Positions 50,169-60,672 of a DNA stretch of 64,000 bases are shown here, piece by piece. Positions within the stretch are counted from its first letter, which is position 1. Every line of letters starts with the position of its first letter. A program made the position numbers and the translations under genes. This stretch comes from Aphrocallistes beatrix (Eukaryota > Porifera > Hexactinellida > Sceptrulophora > Aphrocallistidae), in the NCBI GenBank assembly GCA_963281255.1, contig OY725494.1, forward strand, positions 3,113,934-3,177,933, given 5' to 3'. Below the pieces are notes generated by a model, which was not told the origin of the DNA, did not search any database, and saw only the letters and a program-made list of their open reading frames with translations.

Positions 50169-50600
50169 ATGGACGATCTAGAAACTAAATTCAAAGATCT
50201 GTTTCTCCTCTTCGACAAGAAAGGAGATTCCAAGATAGATTCCACACAGTTGGGAGACGTGCTTCGTGCGTTGGGACTGAATCCGACTGAGGCGGAAATT
50301 AAGAAAATAGTGCAAGAAATCGATCCTCATGGCACACTCCGTCTGACCTACGAGGAATTTGTCCCAATCTCTCTCTCTCAGAAGAAGTCTCAGGGGACGA
50401 TGGAAGACTTCACTGAAGGGCTGCGAGTATTCGACAAAGATGGCAGCGGAACAATCTGTAGTGCGGAGCTGAGACATGTGCTGACCAGTCTGGGAGAGAA
50501 GCTGACTGGTGAAGAGGTGGACTCTCTCCTGACTGGGGTTGAGGATAATCAGGGACAATTGAATTTTGAAGAGTTTTTGAATACGGTGCTGTCAACTTGA
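50169..50600 (+). CDS. MYL6: Essential myosin light chain, copy 2
   Basis: An intronless, 143-residue paralogue of 46872-47309. It differs mainly at the N terminus ([20 protein letters not shown]), in a shorter linker (SQKKSQ against [10 protein letters not shown]), in [12 protein letters not shown] in the third EF loop, and at the C end ([12 protein letters not shown]). The calcium-type acidic positions of the third loop are kept. Synonymous and replacement changes are both present and the frame is intact, so it is probably functional. Both copies lack introns, so retrocopying of one is possible, although the shared 5' flank favours DNA-level duplication. Confidence 0.9.
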   Translation: MDDLETKFKDLFLLFDKKGDSKIDSTQLGDVLRALGLNPTEAEIKKIVQEIDPHGTLRLTYEEFVPISLSQKKSQGTMEDFTEGLRVFDKDGSGTICSAELRHVLTSLGEKLTGEEVDSLLTGVEDNQGQLNFEEFLNTVLST

Positions 50601-50816
50601 TGGCTAACCTCATCAGCTGATAATTGTATTTAGAGTGGACACTAACAATTCAGTTGTGTGCTGTTTGTGATCTCATTGTTGGATGTCTTAATTTGTGCCA
50701 TATATTATTTAATTTATGAATTGTAAATTTGTCAATTGTTACACTAGTTTGCGAGAGTAGGTTGTTAATAGACAAATTTCAGCATTTCCTCACGTCAACA
50801 GCTGACAATAATAGAT

Positions 50817-51370
50817 GCAAGCGCGCTTCGCTTGCTTGCGCTGCGCGGCTTGCATACTATTGTATAGAAAAGGTGTTAAAAATTGTTTTCCTTTTTTACA
50901 GAGGTGTGAAAATTTCGCTTAGATCTTCGAACTTTATCGTATATTCATTATTTAATAATATCACCTACATGCTAATGTAACGAATTGATTGAAGAAACTG
51001 CCAGGCACAGAAAGCTGATTTTTAGCATGAGGGAATCTTTTGGCTATGGCTCCACTAAGTTCTGAGCTCAGACGAAAATGTCGACTCATCATGGAATGAT
51101 GATGTCATTGTCACCTTTTTTATGATTAGAAATTTCAGTTTTTCGACTATAACTCAGCCATTTTAAGTGATAGAAGGCTGAAATTTTAATAGAATGTGTA
51201 TATTAATATTCTTCACATGTGATACAACTATCATCATTCTGTTATTACGTCATCATTACGCACCAAAAATTGACAAATTTGATGATTTTTCTAGTGATAT
51301 CGATTTTAACAGTAAGACATACGTATTTAGAGATGTTATCCCTCATTAATCAATGTGAGCTTATTTTCAG
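50817..51370 (-). repeat. Dispersed GC-hairpin repeat family, copy 3
   Basis: A GC-rich head (AAGCGCGCTTCGCTTGCTTG, CTGCGCGGCTTGC) lies at 50819. From 50980 onward the AT-rich body appears in reverse order relative to copies 1 and 2 ('aacgaattgattgaagaaac' first, 'tacgtatttagagatgttat' last). The head is in the same orientation as elsewhere, so head and body are rearranged. Confidence 0.65.
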
Positions 51371-51597
51371 ACTTTAATTTTAACGCATTATAAAACAAAG
51401 CAGATATTCCAAAGATTTGATTGTAGAGTAAATCAACAAGTTCATATCATGGTCAATTCTACAAATCTTAGGAACTAATTATCAAAATTAGGTTAGAACT
51501 TGTACGAAATGACAGAGGAACTAAGAGGATTAAATACTATCAGCAGAACTAGGGTAATACAAGCTTGATTTACTGCTGGTATGAACTACACATCAAC

Positions 51598-52359
51598 TTA
51601 GACCTTTAGTATGTATGGGCAGCCAATTTCCCCGAACACAGGTTTTCCTAAGGCGAGTTCTTTCGCATCCTTCTTTCCTTCAAGGACTTCGATAAACGAT
51701 ACAGGTTCATAATAAATATTCAAATCTTCAAGTTTCAACGCATCGTTAACCTTCGCAATCCCAAAGCCATACATTTCCACCAATTGTCCTTGGCCTTTAA
51801 AGCCTTTGTAGTGACCTGTGAAATGCCCCCAATGTCTCCAGCTAAATGCAACACTCGGCGGTGGGGTTAATACCCTCAGGACTTCCCAAGGGAAAGCTTC
51901 CATTGAATCAAGAAACAACTCATGAGAATGCTCGTAAGTTGTATTTTCTGCGTCCCAGACAGATTTCGGACACCCACTCATTAACACGTTATAATTACCC
52001 AAAGCCAAAGCCTCGTCCTTGTCAAACTTCCTCCAGTTGTTGGCTGATATATGATATACGCCTTCATCAAGGACGATTGATGTCCAATCCGTTATCTTTG
52101 ATTTGTGGGAGGCTTCCATTTCCCACGTCTTCACAAGGTCCTCCACAATTTGTTCAAGTGAACCCTCTGCGTGATTCTGAGTTTTCCCTTTCAAAAAGTG
52201 CAAATTAGCCACCGAATAATCCGGTTTACTACCGAACCTCCATTCGCACCCTGGGTCATCGATATGGGCTCTTAGCGGTTCCTTAAAGTTGAATTTCTCC
52301 TTCAACCGTTCTATCTCTTCCCGCACCTTCGCAGGTGTTGAACTTGATTTTGCAGCCAT
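51598..52359 (-). CDS. Pathogen-related protein (SnoaL-like fold)
   Basis: An intronless ORF of 253 codons. It resembles the plant and fungal 'pathogen-related protein' family along most of its length: CEWRFGSKPDY near 38-48, EGSLEQIVEDLVKTWEMEASHK (66-87), then SANNWRKF and ALGNYNVLM. AFPWEVLRVLTPPPSVAFSWRHWGH follows, with the GQLVEMYG block and a closing CPYILKV. The conserved WRHWG...G-x-x-KG region is the clearest marker. Known of family: cytosolic proteins with a SnoaL/NTF2-like barrel, induced by pathogens in barley, biochemical function unknown. The plain ATG start lies 14 bp from an AT-rich leader. No neighbour suggests a pathway. Confidence 0.82.
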   Translation of the reverse strand: MAAKSSSTPAKVREEIERLKEKFNFKEPLRAHIDDPGCEWRFGSKPDYSVANLHFLKGKTQNHAEGSLEQIVEDLVKTWEMEASHKSKITDWTSIVLDEGVYHISANNWRKFDKDEALALGNYNVLMSGCPKSVWDAENTTYEHSHELFLDSMEAFPWEVLRVLTPPPSVAFSWRHWGHFTGHYKGFKGQGQLVEMYGFGIAKVNDALKLEDLNIYYEPVSFIEVLEGKKDAKELALGKPVFGEIGCPYILKV

Positions 52360-52510
52360 TAGATTTTATATAAATGAATTAAGTCGATTAGATTCACACT
52401 TGTAGAATAATTTTCCTTGATTCTCTTATATATATGTATGTCGCAGTGTCGTAGAACTATGCACTTTTATTCAAAATCGGACTCTATGCATAATATAGGG
52501 ATCATTACTC

Positions 52511-52587
52511 GAGTTACTTTGGCAACAGTTCCTTTGCCAGATGACTTTGCCAGCCATCTGGCAAAGGAACTGTTACCAAAGTAACTC
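52511..52587. repeat. Long hairpin, 33-bp arms
   Basis: The arms start GAGTTACTTTGGCAACAGTT and end AACTGTTACCAAAGTAACTC, with one mismatch and an 11-base loop. It lies about 150 bp upstream of the pathogen-related gene start. Confidence 0.9.
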
Positions 52588-53029
52588 TATCATGCATGAT
52601 GTAACTAAGTCCCATATAGTATCATAGTTTAAAGAATTCCTATGAAATTAGTCTACAAATTAGTCTACAATCAACTAAACAAACGTATGTTTGTAACTTA
52701 CACCGTGTCCTATACAATAAACTCAAATAAGCCAATTTTAGAGGGCACGTGCAATATTGTGTTTCTAATAAAATACGCAGCACGAAGTAAAGGGTACACG
52801 CCAACTTCTTGAACTTGTTCAAACTTAATGAATTTAATTCGAATATCACATAATTCAGGCTTGAGAATATGTGAGTATTGGTCAAAAAGTATACTTATCA
52901 CATCAAATATTTGGAAACAGATTTTTGAATTATTCGAATTCAGGATTAGTTAACCAGATTGTTACATCACTCAGTAACGTGTGATAAATTATGTATCATC
53001 GTTAATTTACTTGAGCTTGTGTTTTCCCA

Positions 53030-53122
53030 GATTTCGTCATGATGGACTGAGGGCGTTTTTCGTGATCCAATAAACCATCAATGGTTTAGTCGATCATGAA
53101 AAACGCTCTGTCATGACAAATC
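53030..53122. repeat. Imperfect hairpin
   Basis: The arms share GATTT-GTCATGA and GCGTTTTTC-TGATC, with a bulge on the left arm. The loop contains its own small palindrome 'aaaccatcaatggttt'. Confidence 0.8.
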
Positions 53123-53499
53123 AAGTAGATTAGCGGATGCAATATATTACAAACAATATTGGTACTATTAGACGTACATATATGCCCTAAGTATGTATGT
53201 AATGTAATAATTATTACGTCACATCACAACGGCATCTTTACAGTTATCTCAATCATCGAAAGTCGAAGTAATTTAGCGAATCCATACATATACACTCCCC
53301 TGCCAGAATTAGTTAAATATTTTACATTCAAATCTAAATCGCGAAATTTGCACGAAATCTTGTCAGTAATTATTGCAAATATTCTAATAAGTTACGTCAC
53401 AAAGAGCGAGCGAACATTCGTGCGAAATTTCTTGCGAAATTCGCAACGCTTAGAATTGGTCTTAAATTTATCATAGTGTATACTGTATCTTATATATTA

Positions 53500-53830
53500 A
53501 AACGCTAGGATTTTGTTTGTTTGTCCGAATTGATTGAAGAATTGGCAAGTCGTAGAGATATGAAAATTAGCATGTAGGTGTCGAATGATATGACTACGAT
53601 TAAGTTCTAAGATCTAAGCAAAATTTAAGATTTGTTTACTTTATGCATCTATTGCTAACAAAAGTAAACAAATTGATCATCAAATTTACTCGAAAATATG
53701 ATATTCGAAATCTACACCCCTGAAAACCCCATGTCACCCGTTGGAAGTTTGTCTCTAGCATATTTTTCAAAATTCATCAATGCTGTGAAAATATGTATAT
53801 AAAGGTGTGAAAATATGCACATAATCTTTT
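53500..53830 (+). repeat. Repeat related to 59640-59790, Helitron-like start
   Basis: It begins 'atattaaaacgctaggattt' and 'ttgtccgaattgattgaaga', then 'tgtttactttatgcatctat', and 'tctacacccctgaaaacccc' with 'atgtcacccgttggaagt'. The last three blocks recur at 59650-59790. The opening resembles 5' ends of some non-autonomous Helitrons, but no CTRR end was identified. Confidence 0.5.
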
Positions 53831-54041
53831 TTATTGCCATACACTATAATACATTTAAGATATCAAACATAAATTGTGGCTTTGAAGTATTAATAACAAT
53901 GACGATCTATTGTAGTGTCGTACAATGGTTTCTATATTAATAATTAAATATACACACACATACACATAAAAAAATAATGAAAATGTTATAGGTACAAATA
54001 TTTTTATGTTGTCTCAGAAAGTTACACACTTATGTTAAACT

Positions 54042-55107
54042 TTATTTTTTGTAGAGGAGTTTCTTTGTCAGGTGATTGTTGTATCTGATTTTGACTCCAG
54101 TTTTACCTGTGATGCGCCTCCATATCAAGATAAACATTGTTTGATATCCAATGACCAAATAAGGACCAAGTACAAACATGAACCCTATCACAGTGATAAT
54201 CGTATTTAGTGATGAAATTGTTACAAATATTGGTAATGGGATGTTGCCTTGATGCACTTTACAAAAGGAAGACTTTCTCAGGAAATTTTGCTTGTAAATT
54301 CCATGTAAAATTAACTCAGTTCCAATAAAGATGTTACTCAAAAGTTCGGCCAAAATAAACAAGACAATACCAGTGGACAAGAGTTTCATACACAGGATGC
54401 AACGATTCTTACTCATTTTTAGATTCCTTAAACGAATTTCATAGTCTTTGATATTTTCCAAATCTTTATTTTTACGGTTGATCTCCGCTATAAATCTATT
54501 GAATTGGATGGTTGTAATAGCAAACATGATTGCTCCAAACAGCCACTGGAGACAGTTCGATATGAATGTGAGGTAGCAAAAGAAATAGGAAACATCGACT
54601 ATTGTGATCAGAAAGATATAGAGGCAAATATAGTGTGGAAGTTTTTTGCAATGGATCCAATTTTTCCTAGCATATCTAGCTATCAAGTATTGACACAAAC
54701 TTGAAATCAGTACACAGGTTAAAATCATTAAATTGTAAGCCATCTTCATCATAAATTGCGGGGGGGGAGATTAAGGCGTATTCGGTGGAATTAAAATGAT
54801 CACCTGAAACATCTGAATTGTCCCTCTGTGAGTTCATATATAGAATTGCGGACACGTAAAATATTAAGCAAGCACATTCAACATTATTTATCGTAAACAG
54901 AAGTATGTTTTTCACCAATTCAGTTTTTTTATCGTAGACTACTTGTGCCTGTTGTGAGTCGGTTTCATCTTCTCTCAAGACTTTGATTGAACGTTTGTAA
55001 CACCTCCAGCTAAAAATACAATAATCAAGCAGATACACAACCCAGAATGCCCCGATGACACATGTGATTAGAGTTATGAATAATAGAAGTACGTAGAAGA
55101 CAGACAT
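54042..55107 (-). pseudogene. Second multi-pass membrane protein of the nested-gene family, frameshifted
   Basis: Two overlapping frames (55107-54676, 143 codons; 54752-54042, 236 codons) together make a protein of about the same length and membrane layout as the one at 6734-7768: N-terminal span, basic loop, Q-V-x-Y-x-K motif, then more spans. The frame changes at a run of eight G (54760-54767 on the plus strand). A one-base difference there would join them without any stop. It is either a recent inactivation or a homopolymer sequencing slip. The second half has spans near its residues 5-25, 42-62, 64-84, 120-145, 172-205 and a basic C end. Function unknown. Confidence 0.65.
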
Positions 55108-56202
55108 TTCTTAAATAATGGATATTATATAGAATATTGTTTAAAAGATCAAAATAAATTAAATATATAGTACGTACTAGTTTATAATGGAAATTTGATA
55201 TCGTCTACGTAATTTTTTAAAAATTCTCATTTAGTCTTGATGACTTTCTTTGGAATTATCATGTATTACTACTGAGGGATAAATTTTCCTAAATTAGACG
55301 CATTTTAGGTAATATTTTAAAATCAATTATTCATTAAAATATTACACCAATTAGTATATTATCCTATGTTACATTACGTTATAGATACATTACGTTATAG
55401 ACTTGTAAAACAAGGGGAAAATCTGAATAAACTATACCATGGGAATTGCAATGTATATCTCGTAATAATAATAATAATAACGTACAACATAGCATTCTAG
55501 AAATACAGTGAGTCATAGGTAAAATAATGAATTATAGCTTTGTTTTTTAAAACTTCCTCAAAGAAAGGAAAGGGACTTCTCATTAGAGCTGTACCAGATT
55601 AGATTATTTTTGAACTTTATAATATTTTCTCGTGAGAAAATGTGTCGTTGTTGTTAAAACCTTCGGGAAGCGTGGCCTGTCGTCCAGTCTAAAATTATCA
55701 TTTGAAGTGGGGAAAGGGGAGGAAATTTTTATGAAAGACTATTTTGCATTTTACTTATCTCTTTGTATTGCTCTGTCACATTTATATATCAACCAATCGG
55801 ACAAAAGTATTGGAACACTTGAATCTTTCCCATACAAATAGTACTAAATTAGATCTTTTCATGAAGGCAATACGTTCAAATTCTCAAAGATACTAGAAGT
55901 CTGATTTCAGAATCTATACATTCGAATTAGTCATAGTTGAACATATCTAATAAATTACTCAACTCAATGAATAATCAGTATGAGCCACCATAGGTAATGC
56001 CATCATGTTTAGGTGGCACTAATTTATAATTAAGAGCATTTCGAATGTGTATTATTGAAATCTGGAATCCGATTAGCTGTAATCCTCTTCATGAATAGAC
56101 CAATTTTAGTACAATTTGCAACAGTGCTATAATATACTGTATATTTATATAACGCTAGCTGTCTGTCCTGTTCACTATTTCCGGAACTACATATTTCATT
56201 AC
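55108..56202. other. Spacer without recognisable gene
   Basis: AT-rich sequence with a short (ATA)n-like run at 55463-55480. Around 55795 the text 'ggacaaaagtattggaacac' resembles ends of Tc1-family MITEs, but no second end was found. Confidence 0.35.
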
Positions 56203-56376
56203 ATGGAGATGATGAGCCTGAAAAAGATGTTCCCAAGAGGCCTGACTACAAGAGGTCTTATCATCAGCTGGTTTGTCATAGCTACGGTTGGAATTTCAAC
56301 ATTCATTGGAGTCAGAAATCATGTGGATGGTCTACGGCTCAATCGCTCCAGAAATACCCCAAACAAACCTTTCTAA
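56203..56376 (+). CDS. Possible 57-residue single-pass membrane peptide
   Basis: The frame has a better coding look than its AT-rich surroundings. A short basic start (MEMMSLKKMFPRGLTTRG) is followed by one hydrophobic span (LIISWFVIATVGISTFIGV) and a polar basic tail ending NTPNKPF. The ATG has a usable ACATGG context. The layout (basic, span, basic tail) resembles small mitochondrial or ER membrane proteins, but no family is recognised. It could also be the last exon of a spliced gene. Confidence 0.42.
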   Translation: MEMMSLKKMFPRGLTTRGLIISWFVIATVGISTFIGVRNHVDGLRLNRSRNTPNKPF

Positions 56377-56466
56377 ATAATAAGATTGTTAAATGGAATA
56401 TCGTGTTTATGATCCTAAATTGTGTTTTATTAAATTCTTCACCGAAAGTTAATTATACTAAGTCCA

Positions 56467-58494
56467 GGTATTATGTATAATAACTGATTCAGTCAGGCAT
56501 TATACATAATACCTAGAAATTTCAGGGATTATACATACAAATAACAACTGAAAATTCGCTTCGTATTTACTATTTAGACATATTAACTGAAATGGAACAG
56601 CTACGAAGAAAGGAAAACAAAGATAGTTGGCTTCCCACTTTGTCACACATTAGGCTATATATTGAAATTCTATCTCTTCACGTTTCAATAATGGAACTTG
56701 ATATTGAAACACATTTCAGACAAAACAACTCTATAAGAGTTATGAAGAAAACAAACGTGTTCTGCTGCCTAAAGAAGAATACCAGAACATCATCAGCCAG
56801 CTCCTTGAAGCTACAGCTACTACCATGAAGACGCCACACCAGTATTATTTGCTGAAGAAGTATGAAGTCCTTGAGTGTGGCTATGTCAATAAGCTCATCC
56901 GTAAACGTGAAGATAATGAAGATATCTTCTATTTCGTGTCAATTGAAGAAACTTTTGATGTCATCAAGCATGCCCACATTGCTACAGGTCATGGTGGTCG
57001 AGACAAGATGATAAAAGAGACTAATAAGAAGTATGCTAACACCACCTAAGAGGCACTCAGCATCTTCAAGTCATTCTGCATCCAGTGTCAGAAGAAGAGG
57101 AAGAGGACGACTACCAAAGGTGTAGTTGTTAAACCAATCCTGTCAAAGGACTTCAGTTTCCGTGCTCAAGTTGATCTGGTTGATATGCAGCCGATGTGCC
57201 ATGGACAGTATAAGTGGATCATGAACTATCAGGATCATCTTACTAAATTATGTGTGCTCAGCCCTCTCACCTCGAAACGAGCCGCAGAAGTCGCGTACCA
57301 GTTGCTGGATATCTTCTTCTTATTAGGTGCACCTGCTATCCTACAGAGCGATAATGGTTCAGAATTCACTGCACATGTCATTACAGATTTAAAGCAGCTG
57401 TGGCCTGATCTTGTCATTGTTCATGGCAAGCCCAAACATCCACAGAGTCAGGGTTCTGTTGAAAGAGCCAACTGTGATGTGAAAGGCATACTGGTTGCTT
57501 GGTTAGCCGACAACAACACCACTGACTGGACCATAGGACTGAAGTTCGTCCAGTTCCAGAAGAACTCCAGTCATCATAGCGGAATCCGGAGGTCTGCTTT
57601 GTTAGGTTCTGAAGCCAAAGTTGGTTTGACATCTTCCAATCTACCACAAGAAGTAATCTCCAGATTGCAAAGTGAAGATGATCTGATCGCCGCTATTTCA
57701 GCTCCAACTCCATCCCCAGACACATGTACCGAGACTGACCAAACCGCTGCATCTTTGTCACCAGAGACAGCAGAATCTGATGACTTATCGACCCTCATCA
57801 ACAGACAGAACACCATCCACATCCAACGAAAGAGAGCTGCAGAATCACAACTTCAACCAGCTGAGAAGATGGTGAAGAGAAGTAAAATTGTGTTATCAGA
57901 AGTAAAGGTCGGTGACAATGTGACTATCCCTATCCCTTCTGTTGACAGAGGTCGAACAGATCCCCGCAACCTGATAGGTATTGTGATAGATATAAGTGAC
58001 AATGACATGTACACTATTGCCGTAAAGTCTGGTATTTTGAACTCGGATTATTCACGTAATCAGTTTGACGTGTGTGCCACTTCCCTCTACACCATGGATG
58101 AAGTATCTACTGAAACTGTGATTTCTCTCCGGACAGCTGTTCAGCAGGGATCCAACTGTGGTGGACAAGGATTTGTAAGATGCAATTGTATTGGTGCGAA
58201 GCGGTGTAAAACAAATAGATGTCGGTGTTTCAAAGCACGTTTGATTTGCAATTCCAGATACCATTCCAGCCTTACTTGTTCCAACAAAAACCCGTATTGT
58301 TGTTAGATTTTTTGATGATCGACTAGTATGTCCATCAAAGTTTATCTGTTTGTTACTCATGTTACAATGAACTTTCTCATTATTCATAACTATGCTGTTC
58401 CATTTCAGTTAATGTGTCTAAATACGAAGCGAATTTTCAGTTGTTATGTATAATACCTGAAAACTTCAGGTATTATACATAATAACTGATTATA
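56467..58494 (+). mobile_element. DNA transposon with retroviral-type integrase (Ginger-like)
   Basis: Inverted terminal regions of about 70 bp: the left ends 'caactgaaaattcgcttcgt' near 56570, the right starts with its complement near 58424. Both contain 'attatgtataat'- and 'caggtattatacat'-like blocks. It encodes an H2C2 + rve integrase with a Cys-rich tail. TIRs together with this integrase fit Ginger-type transposons. Clear target duplications were not seen. Confidence 0.75.
56825..58306 (+). pseudogene. Integrase/transposase with in-frame stop
   Basis: A single frame interrupted by one TAA at 57047-57049. Before the stop lies the first half of the zinc-binding domain (HAHIATGHGGRDKM); after it is the second half (FCIQCQKK). 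The rve core follows: Asp in VDLVDMQ, Asp in LQSDNGSEF, Glu in QSQGSVERAN, with 36 residues between the last two. The C terminus has a CXC/tesmin-like cluster (CNCIGAKRCKTNRCRCFKA). This resembles KRBA2/SCAND3-type integrases domesticated in vertebrates. The nonsense codon makes this copy inactive unless it is read through. The same frame extends open upstream of 56825 to about 56740. Confidence 0.8.
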
Positions 58495-58529
58495 CGTTTT
58501 AACTGTAACATATATATATGTATGTATAG

Positions 58530-58880
58530 AGATATATCTCTGTAACGAATTGATTGAAGCCTGGCACAAATGTCGACTCATGGAATTATGACGTCATTGT
58601 CACCTTTTTTTAATAATTAGAAAATTCAGTTTTTCAACTATAACTCAACCATTTTAGGTGATAGAAGGTTGAAATTTTAATAGAATGTGTATATTAATAT
58701 ATCTCATATATGATCATCATCAAACTATCATCAAAAATATGACATCGTCATTACTCATCAAAAATCGAAAAATTGATAAATACGGTGATTTTTCGAGTGA
58801 TTTCGATTATAACAGTAAGACAGACGTGTTTAGAGATGTTATCTACCTTATAATTAATCAGCGTGAGCCTAGACGCCCAT
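58530..58880 (-). repeat. Dispersed GC-hairpin repeat family, partial copy
   Basis: It has the AT-rich body only: 'aacgaattgattgaagcctg', 'aattatgacgtcattgtcac', 'gatagaaggttgaaatttta' and 'gtttagagatgttat'. Same orientation as 50980-51370. Confidence 0.65.
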
Positions 58881-58894
58881 TGGGCACCTTTTCT

Positions 58895-59090
58895 CCAGCA
58901 ACACTAGACTGTATTGAGAGAATTGATTGTGTAAAGATAAGACTACTGACAGTGACTATCTTTCCTGCTTGAAGGTATAATTCCAAAAATGTTACTTAAC
59001 ATTCATACCAGAAAAATGTGTTAGTAACATTATTGGAACTATGTATACCTTCAAGTCTTATCTTTACACAATCAGTCTAGTGTTGTTGGA
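58895..59090. repeat. Long imperfect palindrome
   Basis: The left arm contains CAACACTAGACTG, GATTGTGTAAAGATAAGAC and CTTGAAGGTATA. The right arm has their complements in reverse order, around a centre near 59010. The left arm has a 19-bp insertion (actactgacagtgactatc) absent on the right. It abuts the partial repeat copy. Confidence 0.85.
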
Positions 59091-59414
59091 TTATGTACAT
59101 TACCTATTGGGAAAGATGCTCAAATTCGGATAGATTAAAACGAAATACTTCTAAAAATCGATTAGCAGCCCTATGTTTTTATTATTTAAAATAAATATAA
59201 GGTAATAAAAACTACATTGATGGAATATCAACCCTAAAAGCGGGATAAAAATGTTGAAGACTTTCAAGTTTGCGTACAAACCTCACAAATATCTCAAATG
59301 ATACTACGAATCGAGTCACCTGACCTAACCTGAACAAATCTGGAATAATAAGCAAGACAATGGAACAAATATTATTAATTGACCAGTTATTAACTGAGAC
59401 AGTAAATTATTTTA

Positions 59415-59500
59415 ATACAAGCGCGCTTCGCTTGCTTGCGCTGCGCGGCTTGCAGACACTGCGTGTCCGCAGAGTCGCCCTGCGGCCGCTGGAGTTACTC
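59415..59500. repeat. GC-hairpin motif copy
   Basis: ACAAGCGCGCTTCGCTTGCT, then TGCGCGGCTTGCAGACACTG and CGTGTCCGCAGAGTCGCCCT. It matches the heads at 16955, 36733, 41322 and 50817. Confidence 0.75.
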
Positions 59501-59724
59501 TAGGAGTTACTTAGTGAATCTAAACTATTTTATTGGATTAACTATTTTATTGGACTATTTTAACTATTTTATTGGATGGAATTTTTTTCCTTTATATATA
59601 TATATATTGTAAACAAAGGTCAACGAATAATTTTTCATATGGATCTGAATATATGATATTCGAAATCTACACCCCTGAAAACCCCATGTCAACCGTTGAA
59701 AGCTAGTTTCTAGCCTATTTGTGT

Positions 59725-60672
59725 AATTTGTTTACTTTATGTATCTATTGTAAACAAAGTAAACAAATAATTTATCATATCGATAGCAACACGTGTTGCA
59801 ACACATGTAGCAACACGTGTTGCAACACATGTAGCAACACGTGTTGCAACACATGTAGTAGCAACACATGTTGCAACACATGTTGCAACACGTGTTGCAA
59901 CACATGTAGCAATACGTGTTGCAACATATGTAGCAACACGTGCAACACATGTAACAACACGTGTTGCAACACATGTAGCAATTTTTGTAATTCGTTTACT
60001 TTATGTATCTATTGTAAACAAAGTAAACAAATAATTTATCATATCGATAGCAACACGTGTTGCTACACATGTTGCAACACATGTAGCAACACGTGTTGCA
60101 ACATATGTAACAACACGTGTTGCAACACATGTAGCAACACATGTTGCAACACGTGTTGCTACACATGTAACAACACATGTAGCAACACGTGTTGCAACAC
60201 ATGTAGCAACACATGTTGCAACACGTGTTGCAACACATGTAGCAACACGTGTTGCAACATATGTAACAACACGTGTTGCAACACATGTAGCAACACGTGT
60301 TGCAACATATGTAACAACACGTGTTGCAACACATGTAGCAACACATGTTGCAACACGTGTTGCAACACATGTAGCAATTTTTGTAATTCGTTTACTTTAT
60401 GTATCTATTGTAAACAAAGTAAACAAATAATTTATCATATCGATAGCAACACATGTTGCAACACGTGTTGCAACACATGTAGCAATTTTTGTAATTCGTT
60501 TACTTTATGTATCTATTGTAAACAAAGTAAACAAATAATTTATCATATCGATAGCAACACGTGTTGCTACACATGTTGCAACACGTGTTGCAACACATGT
60601 AGCAACACATGTTGCAACACGTGTTGCTACACATGTAACAACACATGTAGCAACACGTGTTGCAACACATGT
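59725..60672. repeat. Palindromic 12-bp satellite with repeated linker
   Basis: Units GCAACACGTGTT and GCAACACATGTA (or GTT variants) occur in irregular alternation. They are interrupted by four near-identical linkers of about 70 bp (59725, 59978, 60373 and 60483) that contain 'gtttactttatgtatctatt' and 'gtaaacaaagtaaacaaata'. AACACGTGTT is a perfect palindrome, so both strands read alike. Long open frames on both strands are a by-product of the stop-free 12-mer and are not genes. Confidence 0.95.

Larger units (their letters stand above)
52360..54041. other. Spacer with two hairpins and a repeat
   Basis: It contains the hairpins at 52511-52587 and 53030-53122 and the repeat fragment at 53500-53830. 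The remainder is AT-rich without a convincing ORF; frames of 60-105 codons here have no family resemblance. Confidence 0.45.

Noticed and set aside
56592..56828. 78-codon frame overlapping the start of the Ginger-like integrase
   Set aside because: It is out of frame with the integrase and shows no motif; the integrase frame itself is open across the second half of this stretch.
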